64,000 nucleotides of DNA from JBBQVS01 sp964250805. Lineage in GTDB: Bacteria > Chloroflexota > Ktedonobacteria > Ktedonobacterales > Ktedonobacteraceae. The notes below the pieces were generated by a model, which had not been told where the DNA came from, did not search any database, and saw only the letters and a list, made by a program, of their open reading frames with translations. Made by a program: the position numbers and the translations under genes. The stretch's first letter is position 1; each line of letters opens with the position of its first letter. Shown one piece after another: positions 1-8,484 of the stretch. The stretch is taken from positions 1 through 64,000 of the forward strand of contig CAXUHG010000010.1 in NCBI GenBank assembly GCA_964250805.1, written 5' to 3'.

Positions 1-45
1 GCCTATAGCACAGCAAAACGCATTCCATCTTCTTATGAGCCAAGA

Positions 46-106
46 GAAAAAGAGAGCATGCATTTTTGTGTGCCTATAGCGCACAAAAATGCATGCTCTC
101 TTTTTC
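46..106. terminator. Perfect 25-bp inverted repeat, bidirectional terminator-like
   Basis: Arms 46-70 and 82-106 are perfect reverse complements around an 11-nt loop. The outer arm carries an A-run on the left and a T-run on the right, so a transcript from either side would end in a stem followed by U residues. The gene it serves on the left lies outside the window. It is the first of a series of such hairpins here. From 107 to 367 I see no convincing gene; the region is AT-rich and probably holds the promoter of the HD-GYP gene. Confidence 0.7.
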
Positions 107-376
107 GTCTCGCGCCGTAAGCGCGAAGAATCAGAGACTTAATTCAAGACAAAAGTACCTGAATTGTCCGCGAAGATAGACAGGAACGAAAGCGAAACCT
201 TAATATATTGTGACAGGTAAAAGCATGAATGTTCCGACGGAACTTTTTTATTATTCGGATTTATCTTACGTCCATAATTGTAGATACGTAGATTCTTCAG
301 TGTGTTCTTTTGTTGAGAAGCGGCAGCAACTACCTCCGTTGTCTGTGCGGCGAAGTGGGAGCGTATTGTGGTGGGA

Positions 377-1030
377 ATGGCATCAGTTGAGCATGACCGA
401 GAGACGCGCAAGGTGATTCTCTCGTTCGCTAAAAGTATTCAGGAACGTGATATCGTCACCTACGAACACTCCCGTAGGGTAGCTACTTATGTCCAGCGTC
501 TGGCACGTTACCTCGGCTGGACGCGGCGCGAGGCACGCGACCTTGCTCTGGCGGCACTGGTGCATGATCTCGGCAAAACGTGGATCGCTAACGATATCCT
601 CAATAAAAGCGGCGCACTCTCGGAAGAGGAGCGGCGCAAGATGGAGCGACACCCCGTGATCGGTGCCCGCATTTTAATTGGCTGCGAAGTTCATCCTTTC
701 TATGTCGAAACCGTCCTCTATCACCATGAAGCATGGGACGGACGTGGCTATCCCGCTGGCTTGCAGAACGAGGCTATTCCGATCAGTGCGCGTATTCTGA
801 CTATCGCCGATGTCTACGATGTGCTGACCTCGTGGCGGCCCTATAAAAACGCACTCTCAGTGGTAGAGGCGCGAGAGCGTTTGCTTGCGGACTCCGAGAC
901 CTACTTCGATCCGATCATCGTCGATGCTTTTGTCCATTTACTGGACGGCTCGCCAAACTTTACGCTACCACAGTTAGACCTACACGAAAAGCAGAAACAG
1001 CAATACCCACCTCATCTTGACGATTTCTAA
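377..1030 (+). CDS. HD-GYP domain protein, probable cyclic-di-GMP phosphodiesterase
   Basis: A stand-alone HD-GYP phosphohydrolase of about 217 residues. HD-GYP proteins hydrolyse cyclic di-GMP (or related cyclic dinucleotides) to linear products using a two- or three-metal centre. Numbered from the upstream GTG at 368, the HD pair is at 66-67 in VHDLGK, and the family signature HHEAWDGRGYP spans about 119-129 with an intact GYP triplet. There is no receiver, PAS or membrane segment, so it is a soluble single-domain enzyme whose input must come from elsewhere. I chose ATG 377 over the two GTG codons at 368 and 371; a GGTGGGA stretch just upstream is a weak ribosome site. It is monocistronic, followed by a repeat and fumC. 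Confidence 0.85.
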   Translation: MASVEHDRETRKVILSFAKSIQERDIVTYEHSRRVATYVQRLARYLGWTRREARDLALAALVHDLGKTWIANDILNKSGALSEEERRKMERHPVIGARILIGCEVHPFYVETVLYHHEAWDGRGYPAGLQNEAIPISARILTIADVYDVLTSWRPYKNALSVVEARERLLADSETYFDPIIVDAFVHLLDGSPNFTLPQLDLHEKQKQQYPPHLDDF

Positions 1031-1061
1031 CGCTATCTACATAGATGATATAATAACTCCT

Positions 1062-1086
1062 GTGCGGGTCTGATTTATCACACCCC
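1062..1086. repeat. Solo MITE end, GGGTCTGATTTATCACACCC type
   Basis: A single unpaired copy of the terminal repeat seen in the full elements at 63181-63301 and 24981-25123 lies just after the HD-GYP gene. No matching inverted end is present before the next element at 1126. It is probably a decayed MITE. Confidence 0.5.
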
Positions 1087-1125
1087 AATTATGCTATTTG
1101 ACAAATGAATGCGGATATGTCACCT

Positions 1126-1196
1126 GTAGGGACCGATTTATCACGTCCTTGTTCGAGTGTCGATTGCCAGCAAGGACGTGATAAATCGGTCCCTAC
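1126..1196. repeat. Short MITE/REP hairpin in the fumC leader
   Basis: The element begins GTAGGGACCGATTTATCACG and ends in the exact inverse ending CCCTAC, with the CGTCCTTG/CAAGGACG arms closing on about 20 nt of internal sequence. At about 71 bp it is the shortest full copy of the family here. It ends 49 nt before the fumC start, so it would be transcribed as a stable hairpin if the fumC promoter lies upstream of it. Confidence 0.85.
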
Positions 1197-1245
1197 CATA
1201 TTAGAGATGATTATTCCACCCATTTCCATACAACGAGGAGGATGT

Positions 1246-2667
1246 ATGACCAGTGGTACAGAGAAAACCCGCATCGAGCGCGACTCTATGGGCGAGATGC
1301 AGGTACCGATAGATGCCTATTATGGCGCGAGTACGCAACGCGCCGTACTCAATTTTCCCATTAGCGACCTGCGTTTCCCGCGCCAGTTTATTCGCGCACT
1401 TGGGCAGATCAAACAGGCGGCAGCACAGGTCAACGAAGCTCTTGGCACCATCGATTTCCAAACGGCGGAGGCGATTGTGCGAGCGGCGCAAGAGGTGATC
1501 GATGGCAAGCTAGATGATGCCTTTGTGCTGGATATTTTTCAGACCGGCTCTGGCACGTCCACAAACATGAACGCGAACGAGGTCATCGCAAACCGTGCCA
1601 GCGAACTGCTCGGCGGCACACGCGGCTCACGCAAAGTTCACCCCAATGACCAGGTGAACTTAGGGCAATCGTCGAACGATGTCATTCCAACCGCAATGCA
1701 CCTTTCGGCCTTGCTCAGTATCGAGCAGGACCTGATACCTGCATTACAGGACTTACAGCAGGCGTTACAGGAGAAGGCTGAAGCGTTCATGCCTGTAATC
1801 AAGACGGGGCGCACACACTTACAGGACGCGACACCCATTCGCTTAGGGCAAGAGTTTCTAGGCTATGCAGGTCAGATCGAGCGCGGTATTGCACGTATGC
1901 GTCATGCACAGAGTGAGCTAGCGGAGGTCGCACTTGGCGGCACAGCCGTTGGTACAGGTGTCAACACGCATCCAGAGTTCGCGGCTCGCGTCTGCCAGCG
2001 GCTCTCGGAATTGAATGGCATTACTCTTCATGAGACGAGCAATCACTTTCAGGCACAAAGCACGCTCGATAACATCGTTGAGACCAGCGGTTCACTCAAC
2101 ACGCTGGCGGTAAGCTTGATGAAAATTGCCAACGATATTCGCTGGCTTGGCTCAGGACCACGCGCTGGCATTGGTGAAATCGACCTACCTGCCGTACAGC
2201 CCGGTAGCTCTATCATGCCCGGCAAGGTCAATCCCGTGATCGCCGAGTCGGTGTGTATGGCATGCGCTCAGGTGATGGGCAATCATACCACCATCACGGT
2301 TGCGGGACAATCGGGCAACTTCGAGATCAACGTCATGATGCCCGTCACCGCGTACAATCTGTTACAGTCCATCAGCCTGCTTGCCGCAGTCTCACGAAAC
2401 TTCACGGAGCAGTGCGTTAAGGGCATACAGGCAACGACGAAGGGGCCGGAGATGGTCGAGCGCGGGTTAGCAATATGTACTGCACTTGCTCCCGTGATTG
2501 GCTATGACGCCGCCGCAGACATCTCGAAAACGGCCTACAAAACGGGTCAGACGGTGCGCGAGGTAGCACGCGAGAAGACGCAGTTGACCGATGCCGAACT
2601 TGACCGCATTCTCGATCCCGCTAGCATGACCAAACCCGGACTCGAAGGCGGTCCTGCCGGAGGCTAG
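1246..2667 (+). CDS. fumC: Class II fumarate hydratase
   Basis: FumC reversibly hydrates fumarate to malate in the TCA cycle as an oxygen-stable, iron-free homotetramer. The product is 473 residues, normal for the family. It contains the aspartase/fumarase superfamily signature GSSIMPGKVNP, the TGSGTSTNMNANEV substrate loop and the GRTHLQDATP segment, and a C-terminal FumC domain (KPGLEGGPAGG at the end). The start is ATG 1246, preceded by GAGGAGG. An upstream open frame to 1105 only reads through the MITE hairpin and is not protein. The stop TAG overlaps the ancestral stop of the convergent NB-ARC gene. Confidence 0.95.
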   Translation: MTSGTEKTRIERDSMGEMQVPIDAYYGASTQRAVLNFPISDLRFPRQFIRALGQIKQAAAQVNEALGTIDFQTAEAIVRAAQEVIDGKLDDAFVLDIFQTGSGTSTNMNANEVIANRASELLGGTRGSRKVHPNDQVNLGQSSNDVIPTAMHLSALLSIEQDLIPALQDLQQALQEKAEAFMPVIKTGRTHLQDATPIRLGQEFLGYAGQIERGIARMRHAQSELAEVALGGTAVGTGVNTHPEFAARVCQRLSELNGITLHETSNHFQAQSTLDNIVETSGSLNTLAVSLMKIANDIRWLGSGPRAGIGEIDLPAVQPGSSIMPGKVNPVIAESVCMACAQVMGNHTTITVAGQSGNFEINVMMPVTAYNLLQSISLLAAVSRNFTEQCVKGIQATTKGPEMVERGLAICTALAPVIGYDAAADISKTAYKTGQTVREVAREKTQLTDAELDRILDPASMTKPGLEGGPAGG

Positions 2668-2768
2668 TCCTGTATGAGTTCCTCTTCGGCACTCTCCAAT
2701 GTCTGTAGCCATTGCTGCACTTCCGTGACCTTGCTGTGTTTCATAGCAGTAAGTGCAGCAAGACAGGC

Positions 2769-5126
2769 TTAGCCCTGAATACGTGCCATCACAATATCAC
2801 CAGAGGCCGCGCTTACTCTAGCAAGGTCTAGTTGCAGCATTATTTTCAAATCGTTTGCCTCTGCTGGCGCATACTCTAACGCCTTCCGTAAGCTCTGCTC
2901 GGCCTGCTTCAGAGCGTGTCGGCGGAGATACATTTCTCCTCGTACTTGCAGAATGTTGCTAAGAAGCCAACGTTGGTCCAGAGTGTGCGCCAATGCGAGA
3001 GCTTCCTGAAAATACGCCTCGGCTTGTTCATAGTTCTCCAACAAGCCCTCTATCCACGCGAGATTACCAAGTAGTCGGCTTATGCCATGACGATGCCCCA
3101 TTGCTTGTGCCATCGTTAACGCTTCACGAAAGTATGCCTCTGCCTGCGTATACTCTTTCAACTCGCCAGCAATCCAGCCGAGATTGTTGAGCAACAGACT
3201 CACCCGTTCCCTATAGTTGATGCCTCGTGCGAAAGCCAATCCTTCCTGGCAATACTGTTCCGCGCGGAGCAGATTTCCTCGTGCAGCTTCCAATGTGCCG
3301 AGTTTCGCTAACAAATCGCTTGTACGCTTTGCATCATTTTGAGAGCGAGCTAGCTCTAGCCCTTCTTGTAGGTATCTCTCTGCTTCAGCCTGATTGCCCT
3401 GTTGCGCTAGTATAGAGCCAAGCATATCAAGCAAGCTACTTACATATGTCTGCGTATGCAACTGGCGAGCGAGTGTAAGTCCCTCTTGCAGATACGTTAT
3501 CGCTTGCGTAAACTCACTCAGTTTCTCAGCTACTTTGCCTTGATAGAGCAATGTTTCTATACGACTTTCTCCAGTGGAAGGCAACGACTCACTTACGGAG
3601 CGTGCTTGTCGGAGAAGAGTATCCGCGCTTGCATACATACCCTGTAGCTGTAGAAATGGCATAAAGGCAAGTACTCCTTGCAGAAACTCCTCGTGCATTT
3701 CTTGCTCATATGCAATGCGTAAGGAGGCTAAGATATTCGTAGTTTCCTGTTCTAGTAGAGTATACATATCTTGATGCTGTTTTATGAAAGAAACAAAGTA
3801 TGTAACCATACGGAAGTGTGCATGATTGTCTTTTTGTTCCATACGCGCGTAGTCCGAAATTGTTTGATGAAGCGTATAACGGTCTGCTCTATCATTCTCT
3901 AATAATCCTGCGTCGCTGAGCACGTCGAGTACCTCGACGGGAACGGCACAAACCACTAACGCTGCCTCCTCTGAAAATGTATTTGGTTTCGCTGGAAAGA
4001 CAGAGAGGGCGGATAACGCGGCACATGCCTGCTCATCTAGTTGTTGGACGCTTACAGCAATCGTAGAGAGCAATGATCGAGATGTGCCGAAGGGAAGATG
4101 AGGTGGACGTTCTGTCGGCGCATGCGATTCGGAGAGACGTAAACGCACTTCTACATCCGAAAGGCGTTCGATAGCAGTATATAAGCGACGGTGTTGGCTT
4201 CCATACGTATGTACACGAAGATAGCGTCCCATAAGAGAGAGTGCCAGAGGAAGCCCTCCAACAAGAGAGACGAGCTTGTCTACCGCTTCCGATTCCTGCC
4301 TAAGATGAGGAACAAGTACGTTGAGAAGATGTGTACTAGCTTGCTTATCCAACTCAGGGACATGAATTCCCTCACATGACGTAATATGAAGGGCGAGTGC
4401 AGGAAAACGCGTTGTTATGAGATGAACACAGTTCACACCTCCGACGACGAGGCTCATAGCATCTCCGGTAGCCCACACGTCATCCAAAATAAGGAGCATT
4501 CGGCGTACGCCAATCGCTTCACACACAGCGGCTGCTAAGCTGTCAGTGTTGGTTACTAGTGTCATTTTTGCGGATGGAAGCCCAAGAAGAGTTCCCCAGC
4601 GATGAAGCAAGGTCATGATATTTGGCTGAGGTCCAAGTCCTGCCCACAATATGCCGTCGGAAAAGTCCTCCTGCACCTCGACATCGTGAGCAAGAGCAGC
4701 GGCAAGTGTTGTTTTGCCAACTCCTGGTAAACCACTCAGGGCAAGCATCGTCGCATTTTTTTCGTGTTTCAACCGCTGCTTCATGCTCAAGAGAAGGTCG
4801 TCTCGACCAACTATATTCGTGGTAGAGGAAAGAGGAATCGTAGTGTCATAAGGTACGCGCGTTAGTATCGAATTGGAAAGAGATGTCGAAGCTACCTCCT
4901 CTTCCGATTGCTGCTTCTGTTTTTTCTCTTCCTGTACCAGACCGAGTGCCTCAGCACTTTGACCAAAGAGTACACAGAGTCGTTCACGGAAATAAGGGTA
5001 AGGAAACGAAGTACCAAGCTCCCAGCGACTAATGTTCTTTGCAGTCGTGCCAATTTCTTGCGCTAATTTTGCCTGTGACCAGCCGCGCCGTTCTCGCTCT
5101 TTACGCAAAAGATGATTTACCTTCAC
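2769..5126 (-). CDS. XRE-type HTH / NB-ARC ATPase / TPR protein, probably truncated by an in-frame TAA
   Basis: A 785-residue STAND-type regulator. Residues 1-60 form an XRE helix-turn-helix (WSQAKLAQEIG then ISRWE), 61-100 a charged linker, and 105-330 an NB-ARC ATPase with Walker A GLPGVGKTT at 132-140 and a Walker B LLILDDVW. The second half is TPR repeats of about 40 residues (QAEAYFQEALALA-like units). Such proteins oligomerise on ATP binding and act as signal-sensing transcription factors; the ligand is unknown. After the TAA the same frame stays open for 34 more sense codons (ACLAALTAMKHSK...) and stops at 2664-2666, overlapping the fumC stop. This suggests a recent nonsense mutation or readthrough. 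The gene diverges from the secreted protein gene at 5351. Confidence 0.85.
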   Translation of the reverse strand: MKVNHLLRKERERRGWSQAKLAQEIGTTAKNISRWELGTSFPYPYFRERLCVLFGQSAEALGLVQEEKKQKQQSEEEVASTSLSNSILTRVPYDTTIPLSSTTNIVGRDDLLLSMKQRLKHEKNATMLALSGLPGVGKTTLAAALAHDVEVQEDFSDGILWAGLGPQPNIMTLLHRWGTLLGLPSAKMTLVTNTDSLAAAVCEAIGVRRMLLILDDVWATGDAMSLVVGGVNCVHLITTRFPALALHITSCEGIHVPELDKQASTHLLNVLVPHLRQESEAVDKLVSLVGGLPLALSLMGRYLRVHTYGSQHRRLYTAIERLSDVEVRLRLSESHAPTERPPHLPFGTSRSLLSTIAVSVQQLDEQACAALSALSVFPAKPNTFSEEAALVVCAVPVEVLDVLSDAGLLENDRADRYTLHQTISDYARMEQKDNHAHFRMVTYFVSFIKQHQDMYTLLEQETTNILASLRIAYEQEMHEEFLQGVLAFMPFLQLQGMYASADTLLRQARSVSESLPSTGESRIETLLYQGKVAEKLSEFTQAITYLQEGLTLARQLHTQTYVSSLLDMLGSILAQQGNQAEAERYLQEGLELARSQNDAKRTSDLLAKLGTLEAARGNLLRAEQYCQEGLAFARGINYRERVSLLLNNLGWIAGELKEYTQAEAYFREALTMAQAMGHRHGISRLLGNLAWIEGLLENYEQAEAYFQEALALAHTLDQRWLLSNILQVRGEMYLRRHALKQAEQSLRKALEYAPAEANDLKIMLQLDLARVSAASGDIVMARIQG

Positions 5127-5209
5127 GCTTCATTCCCTTCCAAAATCCTCTATTCCGAAAACACCTACTAGTCGGTTCCTAGTTGTCCTCTAGTTGGGGA
5201 GAAAATTCC

Positions 5210-5239
5210 TTGAACTATAACATTCATCTGCACTATTAT
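5210..5239 (+). promoter_or_regulatory. Candidate sigma-70-type promoter for the secreted protein gene
   Basis: TTGAAC (5210-5215) and TATTAT (5234-5239) are separated by 18 nt in the AT-rich divergent region, about 110 nt upstream of the start at 5351. It was found by eye only, with no start-site evidence. Confidence 0.3.
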
Positions 5240-5350
5240 TGTAGCAGACAAACGGCGATAACAATCTATGTTTAGAATTCTTTCGTTTTTTGTCAAAGAA
5301 TGAGTAACAGTCTATAACTTTAGACACGAGCAGAGGAGATTTTTTTTGCC

Positions 5351-6181
5351 ATGAAACAACGAAAACGCAAGGCTTTTAGTTGGCTCTTGTTTAGTGCTGT
5401 TCTCAGCGTAGGACTTGCACTAACGGTATTCGCTCCGGCGCAAGCAGCCAAGCCAAAAGCCGCTCTTTCCGTAAAATTTACCAGCCCAACCTCTAAAAGC
5501 ACGATTACAACGGGTAGCACTTTTACAGTTCAGACAAGTAGTAATGTTGTTCGAGTTGATTATTCGATCATTATCCGTGGCTTGGATAGTGGAACCGAAT
5601 TTTACCTTGGAAGTTCCACAACGCGTCCATTTACCTTTACCTGGACGAGTTATGCAGGTGCTTTATATGGTGGTGGAGACCTGCAAGCGCGAGCCTCTGA
5701 TGCGGCGGGCAACTCCGTCACAACTACAGTATCACCAACAATTACGGGTACATTAAATGGTCCTCTTCCACAAGCAAAGAATGCAGTTGATTTGCTGCCA
5801 GCAAATGAGGCAACTACCCTTGTCGGTGCTACAATTGATGCGGCAGGTCGCGTTGTATTCACAGGTGAAGTGGGTTCCTATGCGGAATGGGAGATCGATG
5901 CTCCTGTTGCTGGTACATATCAAGTGGTCTTTCGTAGTGTACAGCGAAAAGCGGCATCGACTGCACTCTCGGTCAATGGAACAATTGTAAATTCTTCCGT
6001 GCCATTTCAGGCTATTCCATCAACTGTTCCGTTGACTGATCCAAAGGCTAACACCGTTACGCTGACGATTGCGTCAACACAAGCAACGTTACATCAGGGA
6101 ACTAACCTTATTCGCCTTACTTCTTTTAACGTAGGAACACCTGCAATTGATTCTCTATCCATTTCTCAACCTGCTTCATAG
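5351..6181 (+). CDS. Secreted Ig-like / carbohydrate-binding-module-like protein
   Basis: A 276-residue exported protein. Residues 1-33 are a Sec signal peptide (KQRKRK, hydrophobic core, cleavage near AQAA). Residues 38-135 resemble a bacterial Ig-like domain of the type that binds or spaces glycosidases (KFTSPTSKSTITTGSTFTV start). Residues 145-276 resemble a CBM6/35-like beta-sandwich (AEWEIDAPVAGTYQVVFRS, LSVNG, NLIRLTS). No catalytic residues or enzyme domain are present, so it is probably a free polysaccharide-binding or surface protein. The start is ATG 5351 with GAGGAG 13 nt upstream. The gene ends at a hairpin shared with the convergent cardiolipin synthase gene. The CBM assignment is by pattern and moderate. 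Confidence 0.7.
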   Translation: MKQRKRKAFSWLLFSAVLSVGLALTVFAPAQAAKPKAALSVKFTSPTSKSTITTGSTFTVQTSSNVVRVDYSIIIRGLDSGTEFYLGSSTTRPFTFTWTSYAGALYGGGDLQARASDAAGNSVTTTVSPTITGTLNGPLPQAKNAVDLLPANEATTLVGATIDAAGRVVFTGEVGSYAEWEIDAPVAGTYQVVFRSVQRKAASTALSVNGTIVNSSVPFQAIPSTVPLTDPKANTVTLTIASTQATLHQGTNLIRLTSFNVGTPAIDSLSISQPAS

Positions 6182-6203
6182 AAGTAGTTTACGACTCTCA
6201 TAA

Positions 6204-6268
6204 GCAAGTGACCGAGACTCTCCTGGTAAAGGCGATTGCCCTTTACTAGGAGAGTCTCGGTCACTTGC
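6204..6268. terminator. 29-bp inverted repeat between convergent genes
   Basis: Arms 6204-6232 and 6240-6268 flank a 7-nt loop. The single imperfect pair is G·U in plus-strand RNA but C·A in minus-strand RNA, favouring termination of the secreted-protein transcript. The right arm ends at the cardiolipin synthase stop codon. Confidence 0.75.
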
Positions 6269-7563
6269 TACATAAAGAAGCGTAGAGGAGCGAGAATTTT
6301 CTCTCCAAGCATGGCATACCACGGACGACTTACCCACTCTTCGAGCGTTAATGCAATGGCATCGGTTGTATCACTCAAAAAAAGTTGCTCCATCTGGTGT
6401 GCCAAAGATGAATTGTAGACCTCGACATTGATTTCATAATTGCCAACAGCACTCAAACGGTCAAGGTTGGCGGTTCCAATGGTTGACCAAGCACCATCAA
6501 CGGTACAAGTTTTCGCATGCAGCATGTGACGATAGCCGAAGACTTTGACGCCTGCCTGTAGGCATTCCGTAAAGTAGCCACGTGCCAGCCAGTCCACGAC
6601 GATATGATTAGATATCCACGGTACGAGAATCTGTACATCAACTCCGCGCTGTGCCGCTGCCGCCAGCGCACTCATCAACACACCGTCAGGCACAAAGTAC
6701 GCGTTGGTAAGACGCACAGTTTTTTCAGCACGGTCAATAGCTCGAATATACATGTCACGAATAGGAAACATCAACTGCAAAGCGTTGGTGCCCGCAACGT
6801 TGATAAGGGCATCGAAGTGACGTGGATAGTGACGCGTGATATCGGGTGCGGGATGACAGTGTTGATTCCAGAACTCCACAAATGAGTGTGCAAGATCGGC
6901 TGAGGCTGGACCTTGAATGCGTAGGTGAGTATCACGCCACGACGTAGCATAGGGACTACCGATGTTGTAGCCACCGATGAAGCTAGTATAGCCATCCACA
7001 ATCAGTAGTTTACGATGATCCAGAGCGTAGTGTCGTGGATCGAATATTTGCCACGGATGCCTAATCGCTTGATACTTCAACGTATGAACAATTGCAGGAA
7101 ACTCTTTAAAGCGTTGAGGAACGACGGTGTTGGCAAAGCTATCAAAAACCACGAAGACATCTATTCCTTGCTCCGCTTTTTTAGTAAGGTGTTCCTTGAA
7201 TTCGCACCCAATCTTATCATCTTTCCAAATGTATGTCTCGAGGTAGATACTTTCTTTCGCGTCATCAATGGCGGCAAGCATAGCATCGAAAAGATACTGC
7301 CCATAGTCATAGATTTGTAGCGTGTTATCGCCTACACGCACGTCATCAAGATTGGGATGTGGAAAGCCGCCGCCTTGTTGCTGCTTACGTCGTAGCTTCG
7401 AGACAAGCTGCAAAATGGCAACTGTAAGGACCTGAAGTCCAAACAATGCTCCGATAGCACGTAGGACAATTTGTGTTATCGAAGGACCTTTCTTCTGTCC
7501 CAGTATGTTCAGTAGCCATGTACGAATGGATTTTCTTTGCATAATTATATTCCAGTTTTGCAT
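6268..7563 (-). CDS. cls: Cardiolipin synthase-like phospholipase D family protein
   Basis: This membrane phosphatidyltransferase joins phosphatidyl groups to make cardiolipin (or a related phospholipid). It has 431 residues. An N-terminal hydrophobic segment lies at about 30-54. Two PLDc domains carry intact HKD motifs: H183/K185/D190 (LDHRKLLIVDG, followed by GGYNIG) and H349/K351/D356 (LHAKTCTVDG, followed by GTANLD). This is the standard paired arrangement, with a single short membrane anchor as in ClsB-type enzymes. No clear ribosome site precedes ATG 7563; ATG 7542 is an alternative that would remove seven residues. The gene is monocistronic, with a MITE upstream. Confidence 0.85.
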   Translation of the reverse strand: MQNWNIIMQRKSIRTWLLNILGQKKGPSITQIVLRAIGALFGLQVLTVAILQLVSKLRRKQQQGGGFPHPNLDDVRVGDNTLQIYDYGQYLFDAMLAAIDDAKESIYLETYIWKDDKIGCEFKEHLTKKAEQGIDVFVVFDSFANTVVPQRFKEFPAIVHTLKYQAIRHPWQIFDPRHYALDHRKLLIVDGYTSFIGGYNIGSPYATSWRDTHLRIQGPASADLAHSFVEFWNQHCHPAPDITRHYPRHFDALINVAGTNALQLMFPIRDMYIRAIDRAEKTVRLTNAYFVPDGVLMSALAAAAQRGVDVQILVPWISNHIVVDWLARGYFTECLQAGVKVFGYRHMLHAKTCTVDGAWSTIGTANLDRLSAVGNYEINVEVYNSSLAHQMEQLFLSDTTDAIALTLEEWVSRPWYAMLGEKILAPLRFFM

Positions 7564-7595
7564 AGTATTCTACTACAGAGCTTGATTGTACACAA

Positions 7596-7718
7596 GTAGG
7601 GGCCATAATTCATTACGCCCTATGAGCTATGCATTGTGTCGGGGAGGGTCGAGGGATGTGTTCAATGGAGAGAAACGGAATCGATGGGCACGAGGGCGTA
7701 ATGAATTATAGCCCCTAC
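7596..7718. repeat. MITE, GTAGGGGCCATAATTCATTA family
   Basis: The element begins GTAGGGGCCATAATTCATTA and ends with the matching inverse TAATGAATTATAGCCCCTAC, so the terminal repeats are near-perfect over about 25 bp. The interior is about 70 bp and non-coding. It lies between the divergent cls and carbonic anhydrase genes and may contain or displace their promoters. Confidence 0.85.
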
Positions 7719-7882
7719 AATACATAACCATAAGGAATGATTTAGATGCCTGTAGACGATGTTTGGAGAATGAAAAGGGAATTATCATTTGTCTACAAAT
7801 TGTTCTAGAGGATAGAATAAAAATGCACAAGTAAGAACGCACCTGTTCTTACGTTCCTGCTAGCCCACAAGGAGACATGTTC

Positions 7883-8377
7883 ATGTCGATAGCCCAGGAG
7901 TTCGTTCAGGCGAACGAACAATACGCATCAACATTTCACAAAGGGGAGCTGCCGTTACCCCCAGCCCGTAAGGTTGCGGTTCTTGTCTGCATGGATGCAC
8001 GTATTGATCCCGCGCGTGCTCTTGGCTTGGAAGAAGGGGATGCACATGTGATTCGTAATGCAGGAGGACGAGCTACTGACGCATTACGCTCGCTCGTCAT
8101 CTCGGAGGAATTGCTTGGTACAAAGAGTATCGTTGTAGTTCATCACACCGATTGTGGCATGCTCACCTTCAGCAACGACGATATTCACGCGAAGATTCAG
8201 CAGGACTTGCACACCGATGCCGCCGCTAACATCGACTTCTTACCGTTTCAGAATTTAGAGCAGTCGGTTCGTGACGATGTAGCATTTTTGAGAGAGTCGC
8301 CATTGATTCCAAACACAATTGACATCACTGGCTTCATCTACGATGTCCACGATGGCAAAATTCATCCTGTCACCTGA
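7883..8377 (+). CDS. Beta-class carbonic anhydrase
   Basis: A zinc enzyme interconverting CO2 and bicarbonate; 164 residues, the small prokaryotic beta-CA type. Expected ligands are present: C36 in VCMDARIDP with D38 and R40 as the catalytic dyad, and H88/C91 in VVHHTDCGM. RNAGGRATD is also typical. Of two in-frame ATGs I prefer 7883 over 7877, because the AAGGAG at 7869-7874 is then 8 nt away instead of 2. A short hairpin follows, so the gene is probably monocistronic. Confidence 0.9.
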   Translation: MSIAQEFVQANEQYASTFHKGELPLPPARKVAVLVCMDARIDPARALGLEEGDAHVIRNAGGRATDALRSLVISEELLGTKSIVVVHHTDCGMLTFSNDDIHAKIQQDLHTDAAANIDFLPFQNLEQSVRDDVAFLRESPLIPNTIDITGFIYDVHDGKIHPVT

Positions 8378-8384
8378 TTTCCCT

Positions 8385-8432
8385 TTGCTTGGGAAAGAAG
8401 CGATATATCTTCCTCGCTTCTTTCCCAAGCAA
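8385..8432. terminator. 19-bp perfect inverted repeat after the carbonic anhydrase gene
   Basis: Arms 8385-8403 and 8414-8432 (TTGCTTGGGAAAGAAGCGA and its inverse) flank a 10-nt loop. It starts 8 nt after the carbonic anhydrase stop. Confidence 0.7.
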
Positions 8433-8484
8433 TACATTCATATTTTTGACGTTACTTGTAGATAACTTAATAGGAGAGGTTTTC

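Noticed and set aside
210..416. Small ORF on + before the HD-GYP gene
   Set aside because: Composition (Cys/Tyr/Ser-rich) is unlike the other proteins, it overlaps the HD-GYP start, and it has no ribosome site.
1105..1245. N-terminal extension of fumC
   Set aside because: It translates the MITE hairpin (mirrored GTDLSRPC/GRDKSVPT); the GAGGAGG before ATG 1246 fixes the start.
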